This document shows, piece by piece, positions 1 through 7,864 of a stretch of DNA of 56,227 nt (its first letter is position 1; every line of letters starts with the position of its first letter). The stretch is taken from contig CAZXCV010000008.1 in assembly GCA_964639215.1 (NCBI GenBank), forward strand, positions 1 to 56,227. The letters are read 5' to 3'. Source of the stretch: UBA6120 sp964639215. GTDB taxonomy: Bacteria; Bacillota_I; Bacilli_A; RFN20; CAG-826. Both the position numbers and the translations under genes were made by a program. The notes under the pieces were generated by a model. It saw nothing but the letters and a program-made list of their open reading frames with translations, searched no databases and was not told the origin of the DNA.

Positions 1-43
1 CAAAAAAAGCCTTGATAATTGTATCAAAGCTTCACTAGGCAGA

Positions 44-117
44 TGGCAGGGGCGGAGGGAATCGAACCCCCAATAACGGTTTTGGAGACCGTTGCTATAC
101 CGTTTAACTACGCCCCT
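44..117 (-). tRNA. tRNA-Trp(CCA)
   Basis: Complete cloverleaf on the minus strand with acceptor AGGGGCG/CGCCCCT, anticodon loop CTCCAAA (anticodon CCA), a GGTTCGATTCC T-loop region and an encoded 3' CCA. No UCA-anticodon partner is seen. With the many TGA stops in the window, this supports the standard genetic code rather than the mycoplasma code. Confidence 0.96.
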
Positions 118-202
118 AAATGTTTGAATGTGATGAAGATATCCACATGTCGGAATAATGATATCAAAACCAACAGTAATTTTAAATAATATTCTTAGTA
201 AC

Positions 203-231
203 AAAAAAGTCCATGGTGAACCATGGACTTT
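203..231 (-). terminator. Intrinsic terminator of the lipoprotein gene
   Basis: Perfect 11-bp stem (206-216 with 221-231) with a 4-base loop. In minus-strand reading it is followed by a run of T. It lies 20 bases after the stop of the lipoprotein gene. Confidence 0.9.
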
Positions 232-250
232 AAGTCATCGAATCTGAATA

Positions 251-1306
251 TTAAACCGTCGGTAGGACGCGGTCGCCGGCAATCGCTTCGGCTTCATCAA
301 ACATTTCAATGAAGTCGCCAATGCCAATGGTAACGCCAATCGTAGCGCCATCAGTTAAGGTTGGAGCATGCGTACCTTCCATATTTAAGGCGGAGGTGGC
401 AAATGCCGTGGCTAATGTTTTACCAGAGACATAAGCTTCAAGGGCTGCGGCTTGCTCAAAGTATTCTTTAGAAATACCAGATTGACCGACCATCCCATAG
501 GCTGCTTGTAATGTGACTTTTGACTTGATAATTGATTTTGTCGTGTCGACTTGTGCTTTGGTCGTATCAACGGCGACAGTATAGCTTGGGGTATCCCCAG
601 TCACGGTTGTAATCGCGTAAGGAATTTGAATGACGTCAAGTTCGGCGGAGACAACGGTATCGCCATCAAATACGGCCGTTGTCAAATTGACGTTGGTCCG
701 TTTCGCTTCATGGAGACTTGACATACCAATTCCTAATTCTAAATTGGCAAGTTTATTAGGTTTGACATTGATGGTCTTGAAGTTATTTTCAAGTAACGCC
801 GCTTCGAGTGCTTTGCCAAAACCTGACGTTGTAATTGTCACGCCAGTCGTTAATTCATCAGGATCGCCTTTTAATTCAGTGATGAGAGCATTAACATCTT
901 TACCAACAGCGTATTGTTCAAGAGCATAAGCTTGTTCGTACCATTCTTTGCTAATTGGTGAAGAAGCTTTCATGTTGTAGGCTGTTAATAAATCCCACTT
1001 GGTTTTGGTGTCGGTCGTATCGGTGAAGACGCTTGAAGCGACTAATTGGGTTGCTGTTTCGCTTAATCCAGTCGCCTTAACTTGCATGACATCGACCTTC
1101 AGGTCAACAATCTTGTCATCTTCGAGGATGACACCGACGTATGTAACGTCAGTTTGTACCATTTGTGGTGCACGCGCAGTTGCAGCTTTGACGGCATAGG
1201 CTGCATCAAAACCATGGGCAACCTTAACGACCGGTGTCTTGCATGAAGACATTAATCCGACGACAGCTAACGCGGCAGGAACTAATAATACGAGTTTTTT
1301 ATTCAT
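251..1306 (-). CDS. Lipoprotein with two degenerate FMN-binding-like repeats (PplA-like)
   Basis: 351 aa. A signal peptide ends in the lipobox LMSSC, so C22 is the likely lipidated residue and the protein sits on the outer face of the membrane. Two halves repeat. Residues 45-175 carry W-x6-Y-N-M-K..ISKEWYEQA..LE.Y..GK and then G155-V-T. Residues 190-340 carry AAYGM..ISKEYFEQA..LE.YVSGK and then G324-V-T. This is the layout of clostridial FMN-binding lipoproteins (family knowledge), and the GVT spots sit where SGAT, the ApbE flavinylation site, would be. It lies just downstream of apbE but has its own promoter, a strong AGGAGG site and a terminator. Inferred role: extracellular flavin electron carrier, as PplA is in Listeria. 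Covalent flavin is not proven, since the Ala of SGAT is replaced. Confidence 0.7.
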   Translation of the reverse strand: MNKKLVLLVPAALAVVGLMSSCKTPVVKVAHGFDAAYAVKAATARAPQMVQTDVTYVGVILEDDKIVDLKVDVMQVKATGLSETATQLVASSVFTDTTDTKTKWDLLTAYNMKASSPISKEWYEQAYALEQYAVGKDVNALITELKGDPDELTTGVTITTSGFGKALEAALLENNFKTINVKPNKLANLELGIGMSSLHEAKRTNVNLTTAVFDGDTVVSAELDVIQIPYAITTVTGDTPSYTVAVDTTKAQVDTTKSIIKSKVTLQAAYGMVGQSGISKEYFEQAAALEAYVSGKTLATAFATSALNMEGTHAPTLTDGATIGVTIGIGDFIEMFDEAEAIAGDRVLPTV

Positions 1307-1350
1307 TAAATTTATATCCTCCTTTTAACAAATAAATCTCAACAATTAAT

Positions 1351-1378
1351 ATTCTATATTTATTTAAATATAATACAA
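1351..1378 (-). promoter_or_regulatory. Candidate promoter of the lipoprotein gene
   Basis: On the minus strand TTGTAT (1373-1378) and TAGAAT (1351-1356) are separated by 16 bases in the 105-base gap after apbE. A good AGGAGG ribosome site follows. The match is moderate and the region is AT-rich. Confidence 0.45.
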
Positions 1379-1411
1379 TGATTTATTTGCATGAAATCGC
1401 TTTTATGAAAA

Positions 1412-2740
1412 TTATTCAACAAGGCTGTAAGTATTTTCAGGATATTTAGTCAGATATGCTTCATATCCAGAAGTGTAATACACATTAAGCGATGCTTCTG
1501 TGGCGAGGTCAATCCAAGCAATTTCAAACTCAAAGCCAAGATTTTGATAATAATCCCGAACGACCATGGCTTCTTCACGCGTTAAGTTCATAATTGCGGT
1601 CGAAAGAGCATCGAGTTCAGCGGAGGATACATCACTTGACATTACACTTACATGCAATTGTTCACGCGATGGAAATCCCGTCCAAGGGTCGATGATGTGG
1701 TGGCGCCAAACAACTTCTCCATCAATCATAATCGGCACGCCATTATAGCCACCCGAAGTTGATAAGTTGAAAGCACCAGCCCGCTTCAACTCGTAGGCAA
1801 ACTCCGATCCAGTATTTCGAGGTGAATTCATATACCAGGTCCATGGTTTGTTGTTATACCGACTTCCAAGCGCACTATTGGAACTTTGACCGCCACTTAT
1901 ATAACCATGCGTTAACCGATTCTCTATTAAGCGAGCGGAAACAACATCATTGGCAAATCCTTTGGCAATGCCACCTAAAGTAATTTGTAGTTCACCAAGG
2001 GGCGCATTATTAAATGTATTGAAGCGAACAAAATAACCATTGTCTTCTTTTAGTTCTAAAGTTGCGTTAATCTCTTCGCTTGTTTTTGGGATGTAAGATT
2101 GTAATAACGTGACGATGGCTTGCTCAGATGGATTGAAATATGGATCATAATTTTCATATTCATACGGATAGGTACCATCACTAATCAACTCGTTCCAATA
2201 ATCCGAGAGCCGCCCGACGAAAAAGTTATAGTTTGAATTTGTTAAGATTGTTAATTGTTTGCCAATTTTGATGATTTGATACAAATAATCGTCTACTTCA
2301 AGCCAAGCGCCACTACCATATGCTTCATTAACATCACGAATGGTGACCATATTACCTAACTCGGGTTGTGCATCATCGCGATAAAATCGGTAATTTCGGT
2401 CGCTTATCTTATGAAGATGGGGCACTTCTTCGTTAAGAATCTCATAAACTTGTTGCCGTTGTTCTAGGGGATAAATCTTTTCGTATTTGACTAAATAGGC
2501 ACTATGAAACGGGAAAAGTGTGCGGACCGGCTCGTTACTCGTATGCACGTAAATATTGAGCCCAATCGTATCATAGCTCGTCACTTCGTCAGGATTATTT
2601 TCGACGTCAAGCCAAAAAATCGAAGAAATAATCATACCGCTTAGTAGGAATGTCACAATCGTAATCGTCCACTCTTGCGGCGATAAAAGTTGGCTTAAGA
2701 AGTTAAAAAATGTTTTGATTTTTTCGAAAAAACGTGACAT
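1412..2740 (-). CDS. apbE: ApbE, FAD:protein FMN transferase (membrane-anchored)
   Basis: 442 aa. ApbE moves FMN from FAD onto Thr/Ser of exported proteins such as RnfG and RnfD. An N-terminal membrane segment (about residues 22-42) places the enzyme outside the cell. The ApbE signatures are present: LGGIAKGFANDVV in the middle, SGGQSSN, and near the end HHIIDPWTG and SSDVSSAELDALSTA (nucleotide and Mg binding region). The start is the ATG at 2740, one base after the stop of the upstream gene, with GGAG in front; a longer reading to 2794 would run into that gene. Its targets are probably the Rnf subunits and the neighbouring lipoprotein. It corresponds to FmnB of the Listeria electron-transfer locus. 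Confidence 0.93.
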   Translation of the reverse strand: MSRFFEKIKTFFNFLSQLLSPQEWTITIVTFLLSGMIISSIFWLDVENNPDEVTSYDTIGLNIYVHTSNEPVRTLFPFHSAYLVKYEKIYPLEQRQQVYEILNEEVPHLHKISDRNYRFYRDDAQPELGNMVTIRDVNEAYGSGAWLEVDDYLYQIIKIGKQLTILTNSNYNFFVGRLSDYWNELISDGTYPYEYENYDPYFNPSEQAIVTLLQSYIPKTSEEINATLELKEDNGYFVRFNTFNNAPLGELQITLGGIAKGFANDVVSARLIENRLTHGYISGGQSSNSALGSRYNNKPWTWYMNSPRNTGSEFAYELKRAGAFNLSTSGGYNGVPIMIDGEVVWRHHIIDPWTGFPSREQLHVSVMSSDVSSAELDALSTAIMNLTREEAMVVRDYYQNLGFEFEIAWIDLATEASLNVYYTSGYEAYLTKYPENTYSLVE

Positions 2741-2741
2741 C

Positions 2742-3257
2742 TTATGGCTCCAATATCGGCACATTGTCAATGCGCCGCAGTGCTTCGCGTGCAATTAGTG
2801 CAATTAATAATCCACTGATGATGCCCGTAACACTAAGTATCGGTAAATAATTAAGCATAAAGATTGATTCATACAAAATTGTGACCATGATGACTTGACC
2901 AATGCCATGCATCACCGCAGAAATCATCGATAATCCAAAAATTGAAATCTTGTTTGTCAATGAGGCAACAACAACGACCAAAGTCGCCAATCCCCAACCG
3001 CTGAGCGCAATGAAAAAATTAAAACCGAATCCAGTGAATAGTGAGGTCATGATGACGCGTAATAAACCAATGGCGATAAATTCTTGGATTCCAAAGAAAT
3101 ATAAGACGATAAGACCGACAGTGTTGGCTAACCCCAATTTGACGCCGGGCGCGATAAAAGCCGTCGGTAAAAGGACGTGTTCCATATAATTGAGAATGAC
3201 ACCGAGCGCTAATAAAATCGCAAGACGCGTCATTTTTTTAACACTTAAGCGTTTCAT
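2742..3257 (-). CDS. Gx/heptaprenyl diphosphate synthase component I-like membrane protein (EetB-like)
   Basis: 171 aa, about five membrane segments. The pattern MTRLAILLALGVILNYMEH...PGVKLGLANTVGLIVLY is typical of the family annotated as Gx transporter or Hpre_diP_synt_I (PF07456, from memory). Members occur next to NusG_II, ApbE and Rnf or extracellular electron transfer genes, and the Listeria member is EetB. The start codon overlaps the TGA of the preceding gene (ATGA), so translation is coupled. The biochemical role of this family is not established. A quinone/isoprenoid or flavin-trafficking function is inference only. Confidence 0.8.
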   Translation of the reverse strand: MKRLSVKKMTRLAILLALGVILNYMEHVLLPTAFIAPGVKLGLANTVGLIVLYFFGIQEFIAIGLLRVIMTSLFTGFGFNFFIALSGWGLATLVVVVASLTNKISIFGLSMISAVMHGIGQVIMVTILYESIFMLNYLPILSVTGIISGLLIALIAREALRRIDNVPILEP

Positions 3258-3643
3258 GATAGTGTCTCTGCCTGGTCGATGACCGCCATAAAATAATTAG
3301 GAGCGCATACAATTGGGAGACCGGGCGATGAAACCCAACCTTGGATTGAACAATAATGAAGGGGTGATGTCTCTTTTTCAACACGAACTTTTCGATTGAC
3401 GATTTCAAGTGTCACATCCCCAAGAAGATTCGGATAATCTGCTTGTAAATAGACAACAGTACTATCATCATCAAGCGATAGTTGGTCAATCTTTTGACTG
3501 GCAATATACACATTGACGACTAGAAAACCTTTAGGTTTATTGTAAACGTTTGTCCACACTAAAATTAGACTTGTCAGCAATACTAATAAGTTAAAGATAT
3601 ATACATCAAGCCGGTTTTTTGTTAAAGCAAACGTTTTTTTCAT
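3254..3643 (-). CDS. NusG domain II-containing membrane-anchored protein (EetA-like)
   Basis: 129 aa. One membrane segment (about 12-31) is followed by an outside beta-rich domain ending in HYCSIQGWVSSPGLPIVCAPNYF, the pattern of NusG_II proteins (PF07009). These regularly accompany the Gx-type membrane protein and ApbE (EetA/EetB in Listeria). Two cysteines in the outside domain could form a disulfide. No Shine-Dalgarno sequence is visible, because a terminator-like hairpin with six T sits directly before the ATG. Expression may therefore depend on read-through from rnfB. Confidence 0.8.
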   Translation of the reverse strand: MKKTFALTKNRLDVYIFNLLVLLTSLILVWTNVYNKPKGFLVVNVYIASQKIDQLSLDDDSTVVYLQADYPNLLGDVTLEIVNRKVRVEKETSPLHYCSIQGWVSSPGLPIVCAPNYFMAVIDQAETLS

Positions 3644-3648
3644 GTCAC

Positions 3649-3675
3649 AAAAAAGACCTAGTCGCCTAGGTCCAG
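3649..3675 (-). terminator. Terminator-like hairpin inside the Rnf operon
   Basis: Stem GACCTAG/CTAGGTC (3655-3661 with 3666-3672), loop TCGC, then TTTTTT in minus-strand reading. It lies after the rnfB stop and ends about 10 bases before the ATG of the NusG_II gene. It may terminate most rnf transcripts and lower expression of the three accessory genes. Confidence 0.75.
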
Positions 3676-3679
3676 TTAT

Positions 3680-4003
3680 TTAGATTTCGACTTTCAAAAC
3701 TTTACCATCAGGACTAGGCGTACTATTAAGATATTCTTTGATGAGTTCTCGTTGACTCATCTTACTTGGGCGACACGCTGATACTGTTTTTTGGGTACCA
3801 TCAAGAAGCGCCCCCGCCATTCCAGCACAACCCGGATGACCGCAAGCACCACAGTTAAGTCCTGGGAGCATGTTGACAACAATCTCAAAGCGAGGATCAA
3901 CTTTAACGGCGAGTTTCTGACTAGCAATCGCTAGTGCCAAACCCAAAAGAGCTCCGATCAATAACATCACGCCTGCGGCGATTAAAATATCGAGCCACCA
4001 CAT
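3680..4003 (-). CDS. rnfB: RnfB, truncated form with only the N-terminal Fe-S motif
   Basis: 107 aa, where canonical RnfB is usually well above 200 aa. Present: a membrane segment (about 5-27) and the first [4Fe-4S] motif C51-x2-C54-x4-C59-x17-C77 in the context PGLNCGACGHPGCAGMA. Absent: the C-terminal ferredoxin-like clusters that take electrons from ferredoxin in known Rnf complexes. No remnant is seen in any frame downstream; a hairpin and the next gene follow at once. Start ATG at 4003 with GGAGG, one base after the stop of the small Cys protein. The missing module implies another electron route, perhaps RnfC to RnfA/E without ferredoxin input at RnfB. Confidence 0.88.
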   Translation of the reverse strand: MWWLDILIAAGVMLLIGALLGLALAIASQKLAVKVDPRFEIVVNMLPGLNCGACGHPGCAGMAGALLDGTQKTVSACRPSKMSQRELIKEYLNSTPSPDGKVLKVEI

Positions 4004-4004
4004 C

Positions 4005-4202
4005 TTAAATTACCTCCACTTTATCGCTAGTTGGTTTGTGAAGCGTGCAACTAGTAATCCGGCAACCTTCACAATCGCTCAGCACATCGGTACAACCTTC
4101 TGGTACTGGCGTTCGTTTGTTCAATATATATGAAATGATGAATAAAGCAATCAACGTTGTGATGATTATCAATCCGATTAAAATTGACACCCAAGTTGGC
4201 AT
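4005..4202 (-). CDS. Small four-cysteine membrane protein in the Rnf operon
   Basis: 65 aa, not a recognised family. One membrane helix (about 5-27) is followed by a short tail with C37-x6-C44-x2-C47-x4-C52. The spacing C-x2-C-x4-C equals that of the RnfB cluster motif (C51, C54, C59), so it may bind an Fe-S cluster or be a minimal RnfB paralog (inference). Its ATG overlaps the TAA of rnfA (TAATG) and its stop is one base before rnfB, which ties it to the complex. The short Cys tail also recalls FeoB-associated proteins, but no feo gene is nearby. Confidence 0.72.
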   Translation of the reverse strand: MPTWVSILIGLIIITTLIALFIISYILNKRTPVPEGCTDVLSDCEGCRITSCTLHKPTSDKVEVI

Positions 4203-4777
4203 TAGATTAACCCCGCAAAGCCAGTGAAAGCCAACGCCAGTAATGCCGTTGTAATTAAAGCAATCGCCGTTCCTTTGAATGGTCCAGGTACTTTATTGAG
4301 CGAATCCAAGCGTTCGCGCATGACTGAAAAGATAATGAGCACGAGTGTAAAGCCAAGTGGCACTGATATGGAATAAGCGATCATTTCGATAAACGTGAAC
4401 CCATTATTAACATTATCGAGGGCAACGCCAAGCACGACACAGTTCGTGGTGATTAACGGGAGATAAATGCCCAACGCTTTATATAGCGAGGGTACAAATT
4501 TCTTGAAGAACATTTCCACAAACTGGACAAATGCCGCGATGATAAGGATGAACGATAAAAGCGCGAGATATTCAAGTTTCAATGGTTTTAACACCAAATG
4601 AAAGAGCCCATATGATAGTAACGAAGAGAAAAAGACCACAAAAATAGCGGCCAAACCCATGCCAAATGCATTGCTCGTTTTTTTAGAAACGCCTAAAAAT
4701 GGGCAAATTCCAAGAAAGCGGACTAAAACAATATTTGAAACGAGTACCGATGAAATGATTAATGCAATAATTTCCAT
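4202..4777 (-). CDS. rnfA: RnfA, membrane subunit of the Rnf complex
   Basis: 191 aa, six membrane helices, normal family length. The two conserved half-membrane repeats each contribute a cysteine: FLGICPFLGVSKK near residue 25 and LITTNCVVLGVAL near residue 113. In studied Rnf/Nqr complexes these hold an iron-sulfur cluster inside the membrane together with RnfE. It lies 14 bases after rnfE and is translationally coupled to the small Cys gene. Confidence 0.95.
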   Translation of the reverse strand: MEIIALIISSVLVSNIVLVRFLGICPFLGVSKKTSNAFGMGLAAIFVVFFSSLLSYGLFHLVLKPLKLEYLALLSFILIIAAFVQFVEMFFKKFVPSLYKALGIYLPLITTNCVVLGVALDNVNNGFTFIEMIAYSISVPLGFTLVLIIFSVMRERLDSLNKVPGPFKGTAIALITTALLALAFTGFAGLI

Positions 4778-4791
4778 GTTGATTACTCCTA

Positions 4792-5451
4792 TTATTGCTT
4801 CGCTAACGCCGCTTTTTTGGCGATTCGATTGGCTTTGGCTATTTGAATGGCATTAATCATTGCGAGCATCAACCCAAGCATTAAGAAAGCGCCCGTGTTT
4901 TGATTGAAAATGCTAATCGCATATTCAACTGGGAAAATGCGTACATTGAATAACGTCGTATTTGTAAATGGATCAGTAAACGATAAGGCACCAGTGCCAA
5001 TGATCTCCCGTAAGAGTGCTAAGGCAACGATGGAAAGTAAATAACCAATGCCGATACCAAGAGCATCAAGGAATGAATCAAATGGATTATTTTTACTGGC
5101 ATATACTTCGGCTCGGGCCATGATAACGCAGTTCACAACAATCAGGGGTAGATAAACACCGAGCGAGATTGCTAATTCGGGGGTAAATGCTTTCATCACC
5201 ATTTGAATAATCGTCACGACAGAGGCAATGATGACAATATAGACAGGAATCCGAATGTCATTTGGAGTGATTTTACGGATGAGCGAGATAATGATGTTTG
5301 TCATGATCAGCACGATGATGACCGCAGCACCCATGCCAACGGCATCTGAGAATTTGCTCGATACCGCCAAGATGGAACAAAGTCCCAATAACAATACAAA
5401 CGTCGAATTGTTTTTGACGATGCCTTCAATGATAATATTTAACTTTTTCAT
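4792..5451 (-). CDS. rnfE: RnfE, membrane subunit of the Rnf complex
   Basis: 219 aa, six membrane helices, homologous to RnfA. The paired cysteine motifs are STFVLLLGLCSILAVS and LPLIVVNCVIMARAE. Together with RnfA it forms the channel-like core that passes electrons across the membrane. The start overlaps the rnfG stop. Length and motifs are ordinary. Confidence 0.95.
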   Translation of the reverse strand: MKKLNIIIEGIVKNNSTFVLLLGLCSILAVSSKFSDAVGMGAAVIIVLIMTNIIISLIRKITPNDIRIPVYIVIIASVVTIIQMVMKAFTPELAISLGVYLPLIVVNCVIMARAEVYASKNNPFDSFLDALGIGIGYLLSIVALALLREIIGTGALSFTDPFTNTTLFNVRIFPVEYAISIFNQNTGAFLMLGLMLAMINAIQIAKANRIAKKAALAKQ

Positions 5452-6038
5452 GATAATGCCTCCACGGCTAGATAATGACTTCCAGCTTCAATTAGGGCAC
5501 TAGTGACCGCATTTCTTGTGACACCAGCAAAGTTGGCAGTGGCTCCAACGACATTTGTTTGAATATAAGCATTAATTGCCGTATTCAATGAGGTGCTATC
5601 ACAAGCAACATTACTAATCATCGCATCTAGCATTCCGAGAAAGGCGCCACCAATTGATGGTGTTTCGTTATTAGGAAGATTATTGTAACCCGTGAATTTT
5701 CCATCTGAAATTCCAACCTGAAATTTGATACCAACTTCCCAACCACTCACTTCGCCGTTATATACAATGGCGTAAAGCGTGTCATCGGCTTCACTCGTGA
5801 AAGTAATGTAACTAGTAATGCCTTTACTCGCAAGTGTGCCTTCAGCGACAATCAAGTCAGAAAGAATATATCCAGTACTCGACTCTAATCCAAGCACTTC
5901 AAGATAGCCGCGATTACGGGCATCGGCTTCATTTTGAGCGATGATCGGTGCTGTCCAAGCATTGATTCCTGCTAAAGCCGCACTAGCGATAAGGCAGACG
6001 GCTCCGAGGAACAACGGTAATTTAATCGATTTATCCAT
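5448..6038 (-). CDS. rnfG: RnfG, FMN-binding subunit of the Rnf complex
   Basis: 196 aa with one N-terminal helix (about 8-28) and an extracytoplasmic FMN-binding domain. The C-terminal SIGGAFLGMLDA and A171-G-V-T-R-N-A-V stretch aligns with the usual SGAT motif, so T174 is the likely FMN-accepting residue; nearby V-G-A-T at 164-167 is an alternative. The Ala to Val change recurs in other proteins of this locus. The start is the ATG at 6038, just after the rnfD stop, with GGAGG; the longer reading frame to 6161 overlaps rnfD and has no ribosome site. Confidence 0.92.
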   Translation of the reverse strand: MDKSIKLPLFLGAVCLIASAALAGINAWTAPIIAQNEADARNRGYLEVLGLESSTGYILSDLIVAEGTLASKGITSYITFTSEADDTLYAIVYNGEVSGWEVGIKFQVGISDGKFTGYNNLPNNETPSIGGAFLGMLDAMISNVACDSTSLNTAINAYIQTNVVGATANFAGVTRNAVTSALIEAGSHYLAVEALS

Positions 6039-6039
6039 A

Positions 6040-7857
6040 TTAACCTCCATAGGTGCTGAGCGCATCAACGATGGCATCATACAATCGTTCAACCGAATAT
6101 GTGATACCAATCCGATCAGCATCGGTCCCTTCTGGGAAAGCACCAAGGGCGATGAAATCAATAACAGTCATTCCGACATAATAATCATAAATGGTGGGGT
6201 ATGCGGTATTCCAAGCATTGCCGAAACTACCGCCGGTTGTCGTTTCACCATAAGCGTCAAGTGCTTCGATAACACCATCAATGACGTAAACCGTTACTTC
6301 AGTCGTTTGGTCATCGGTGTAGACATGTTCTTCGGGATCAGCATTGCTAGAGGCACTGCCTTGATATACCGTAACGTCCTTGAGCGCATCTTGTAATGCT
6401 AAAAGCAAGCGCTCTCCCGTCACGGTGACGCCAACAACATGAGCCTCCGTTGGTAATGCCAAGTGATCAAGCGCGATAATTTCTGCGACATTTAATGATT
6501 CGTAGTAAGAAACAATCGCTGCTTCTTGCGCATTCCAATTTGTACGGAAACTACCACCAGTTGTATTATCGCCGCTAAGTTCAATCGAGAGGACATTGAA
6601 GGCTTCATCAAGATTAATCGTCACATTTTGAGTTTGGCTAGCGCAATCATCACAAGCAGCACTCGCGTAGCTACCCGTCAACACTTTATATGGCGTGACT
6701 GGTACTTCAGATGAACTTGGCTCACTGCTTGATGAATTATTACCATAGACACGCACCATCGCAATCGAACCATTGAGGGCGACTGATACAAACAAAATGC
6801 TACCAAGCACGACCCATTTTTGTGTCATATTTTTGTTCGTCATGGCGATCGTATAACGGTCAATGAGTGGTGAACATACGTTTGCAATCGCAATTGCAAA
6901 TACGACACCTTCAGGTAAATTGCCTTGAATTCGAATGAGCACGGTCATCAATCCGGCAATAACGCCAATTAGAGCTTTGCCATATGGTGACGTAGGCGAA
7001 GAAACCGGGTCAGTTAACATAAAGACAGCCCCAAACATCAAACCACCAGCACCAAGATGAATCAGCGTGTAATTTATTGGATTCAAGCCCGTGAATATGG
7101 CAATTAACAATGCGGTAATGGCAACGGTTCCTAAATAGAATACCGGCGTTCGCCAATTCAACGCGCGCCGCATAGCTAAACCAATTCCTAGTAATAAAAT
7201 AAGAATCGTGAAAGGTTCACCAAGCGCTCCCGAGTAAAATCCGAGCCATAACTGACCCATATTTACATTCAAACCCGTAAGTGAGTCGGTTAACCATTTA
7301 AGACCAAGCGTATTGCCAGCACTCGCATAGGCAGATGTTATCGTCGCTCCTGCTGTTAGTGTTGGAACGGCGCTAGCGGTTCCTAGATGCGGGATTAATG
7401 TGCTGGAAAAGGTCAATGCAACAAATATACGAGCAAATGCCGCAGGATTAAAAATATTATGACCGAAACCACCAAAAGCATATTTAACGATGAGTGTTCC
7501 AAATAAACTTCCGATGATGATGACGTAATACGGCGTGCCAATCGGTAATGTTAATGCAAAGATAATCGCGGTAATCAGACTGAAATTTTGAAAAACTTCC
7601 TTAAGCAAGACTTTGGCAAAAGGACCCTTTTCAGGTTTATACCGAATAGCCATAACAAGCACGTCAGCTAGGAGGGTGACCGCCATCGCGACAAGAACCA
7701 TGAAAATGGCTTTAAGCCCGTAGTTAACTCCGATGGTAAAGTTATAGATAATCGCAGCAATCCAAACAATTGTTAAGGCGATCATTAGATCGCGCATGAT
7801 CAATCCTGTTTTATTATTGCCCCGTTGGAATGGACCGGGTGAGACGATAAATTTCAT
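6040..7857 (-). CDS. rnfD: RnfD with a duplicated C-terminal extracytoplasmic domain
   Basis: 605 aa, much longer than the family norm of roughly 300-350. Residues 1-370 are a normal RnfD/NqrB membrane protein: the opening FIVSPGPF, FGHNIFNPAAFAR at 132-144, and the FMN-accepting motif T-A-G-A-T ending at T172. After the last helix comes a Ser-rich linker (374-386) and two related outside domains, 393-493 and 511-602. Each has TGGSF..N.WN, then YY....V..FIAL, then G-V-T (476-478) or G-I-T (584-586) followed by ERL..A..DAL. They resemble degenerate FMN-binding domains like those of the nearby lipoprotein. The ATG at 7857 has GTGAGGT in front. Inferred role: extra flavin or partner-docking sites outside the cell. 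Confidence 0.93.
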   Translation of the reverse strand: MKFIVSPGPFQRGNNKTGLIMRDLMIALTIVWIAAIIYNFTIGVNYGLKAIFMVLVAMAVTLLADVLVMAIRYKPEKGPFAKVLLKEVFQNFSLITAIIFALTLPIGTPYYVIIIGSLFGTLIVKYAFGGFGHNIFNPAAFARIFVALTFSSTLIPHLGTASAVPTLTAGATITSAYASAGNTLGLKWLTDSLTGLNVNMGQLWLGFYSGALGEPFTILILLLGIGLAMRRALNWRTPVFYLGTVAITALLIAIFTGLNPINYTLIHLGAGGLMFGAVFMLTDPVSSPTSPYGKALIGVIAGLMTVLIRIQGNLPEGVVFAIAIANVCSPLIDRYTIAMTNKNMTQKWVVLGSILFVSVALNGSIAMVRVYGNNSSSSEPSSSEVPVTPYKVLTGSYASAACDDCASQTQNVTINLDEAFNVLSIELSGDNTTGGSFRTNWNAQEAAIVSYYESLNVAEIIALDHLALPTEAHVVGVTVTGERLLLALQDALKDVTVYQGSASSNADPEEHVYTDDQTTEVTVYVIDGVIEALDAYGETTTGGSFGNAWNTAYPTIYDYYVGMTVIDFIALGAFPEGTDADRIGITYSVERLYDAIVDALSTYGG

Positions 7858-7864
7858 AATAACC

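Noticed and set aside
630..929. Plus-strand reading frame inside the lipoprotein gene, like many others opposite real genes (for example 31066-31452 and 45989-46303)
   Set aside because: They lie antisense to well-supported genes, lack ribosome sites and show no family pattern.
3650..4003. RnfB shortened by a recent frameshift
   Set aside because: No ferredoxin-domain sequence is visible in any frame after the stop; a hairpin and the next gene follow at once.
4005..4202. FeoB-associated Cys-rich protein
   Set aside because: No feoA or feoB in the window, and the gene is locked between rnfA and rnfB.
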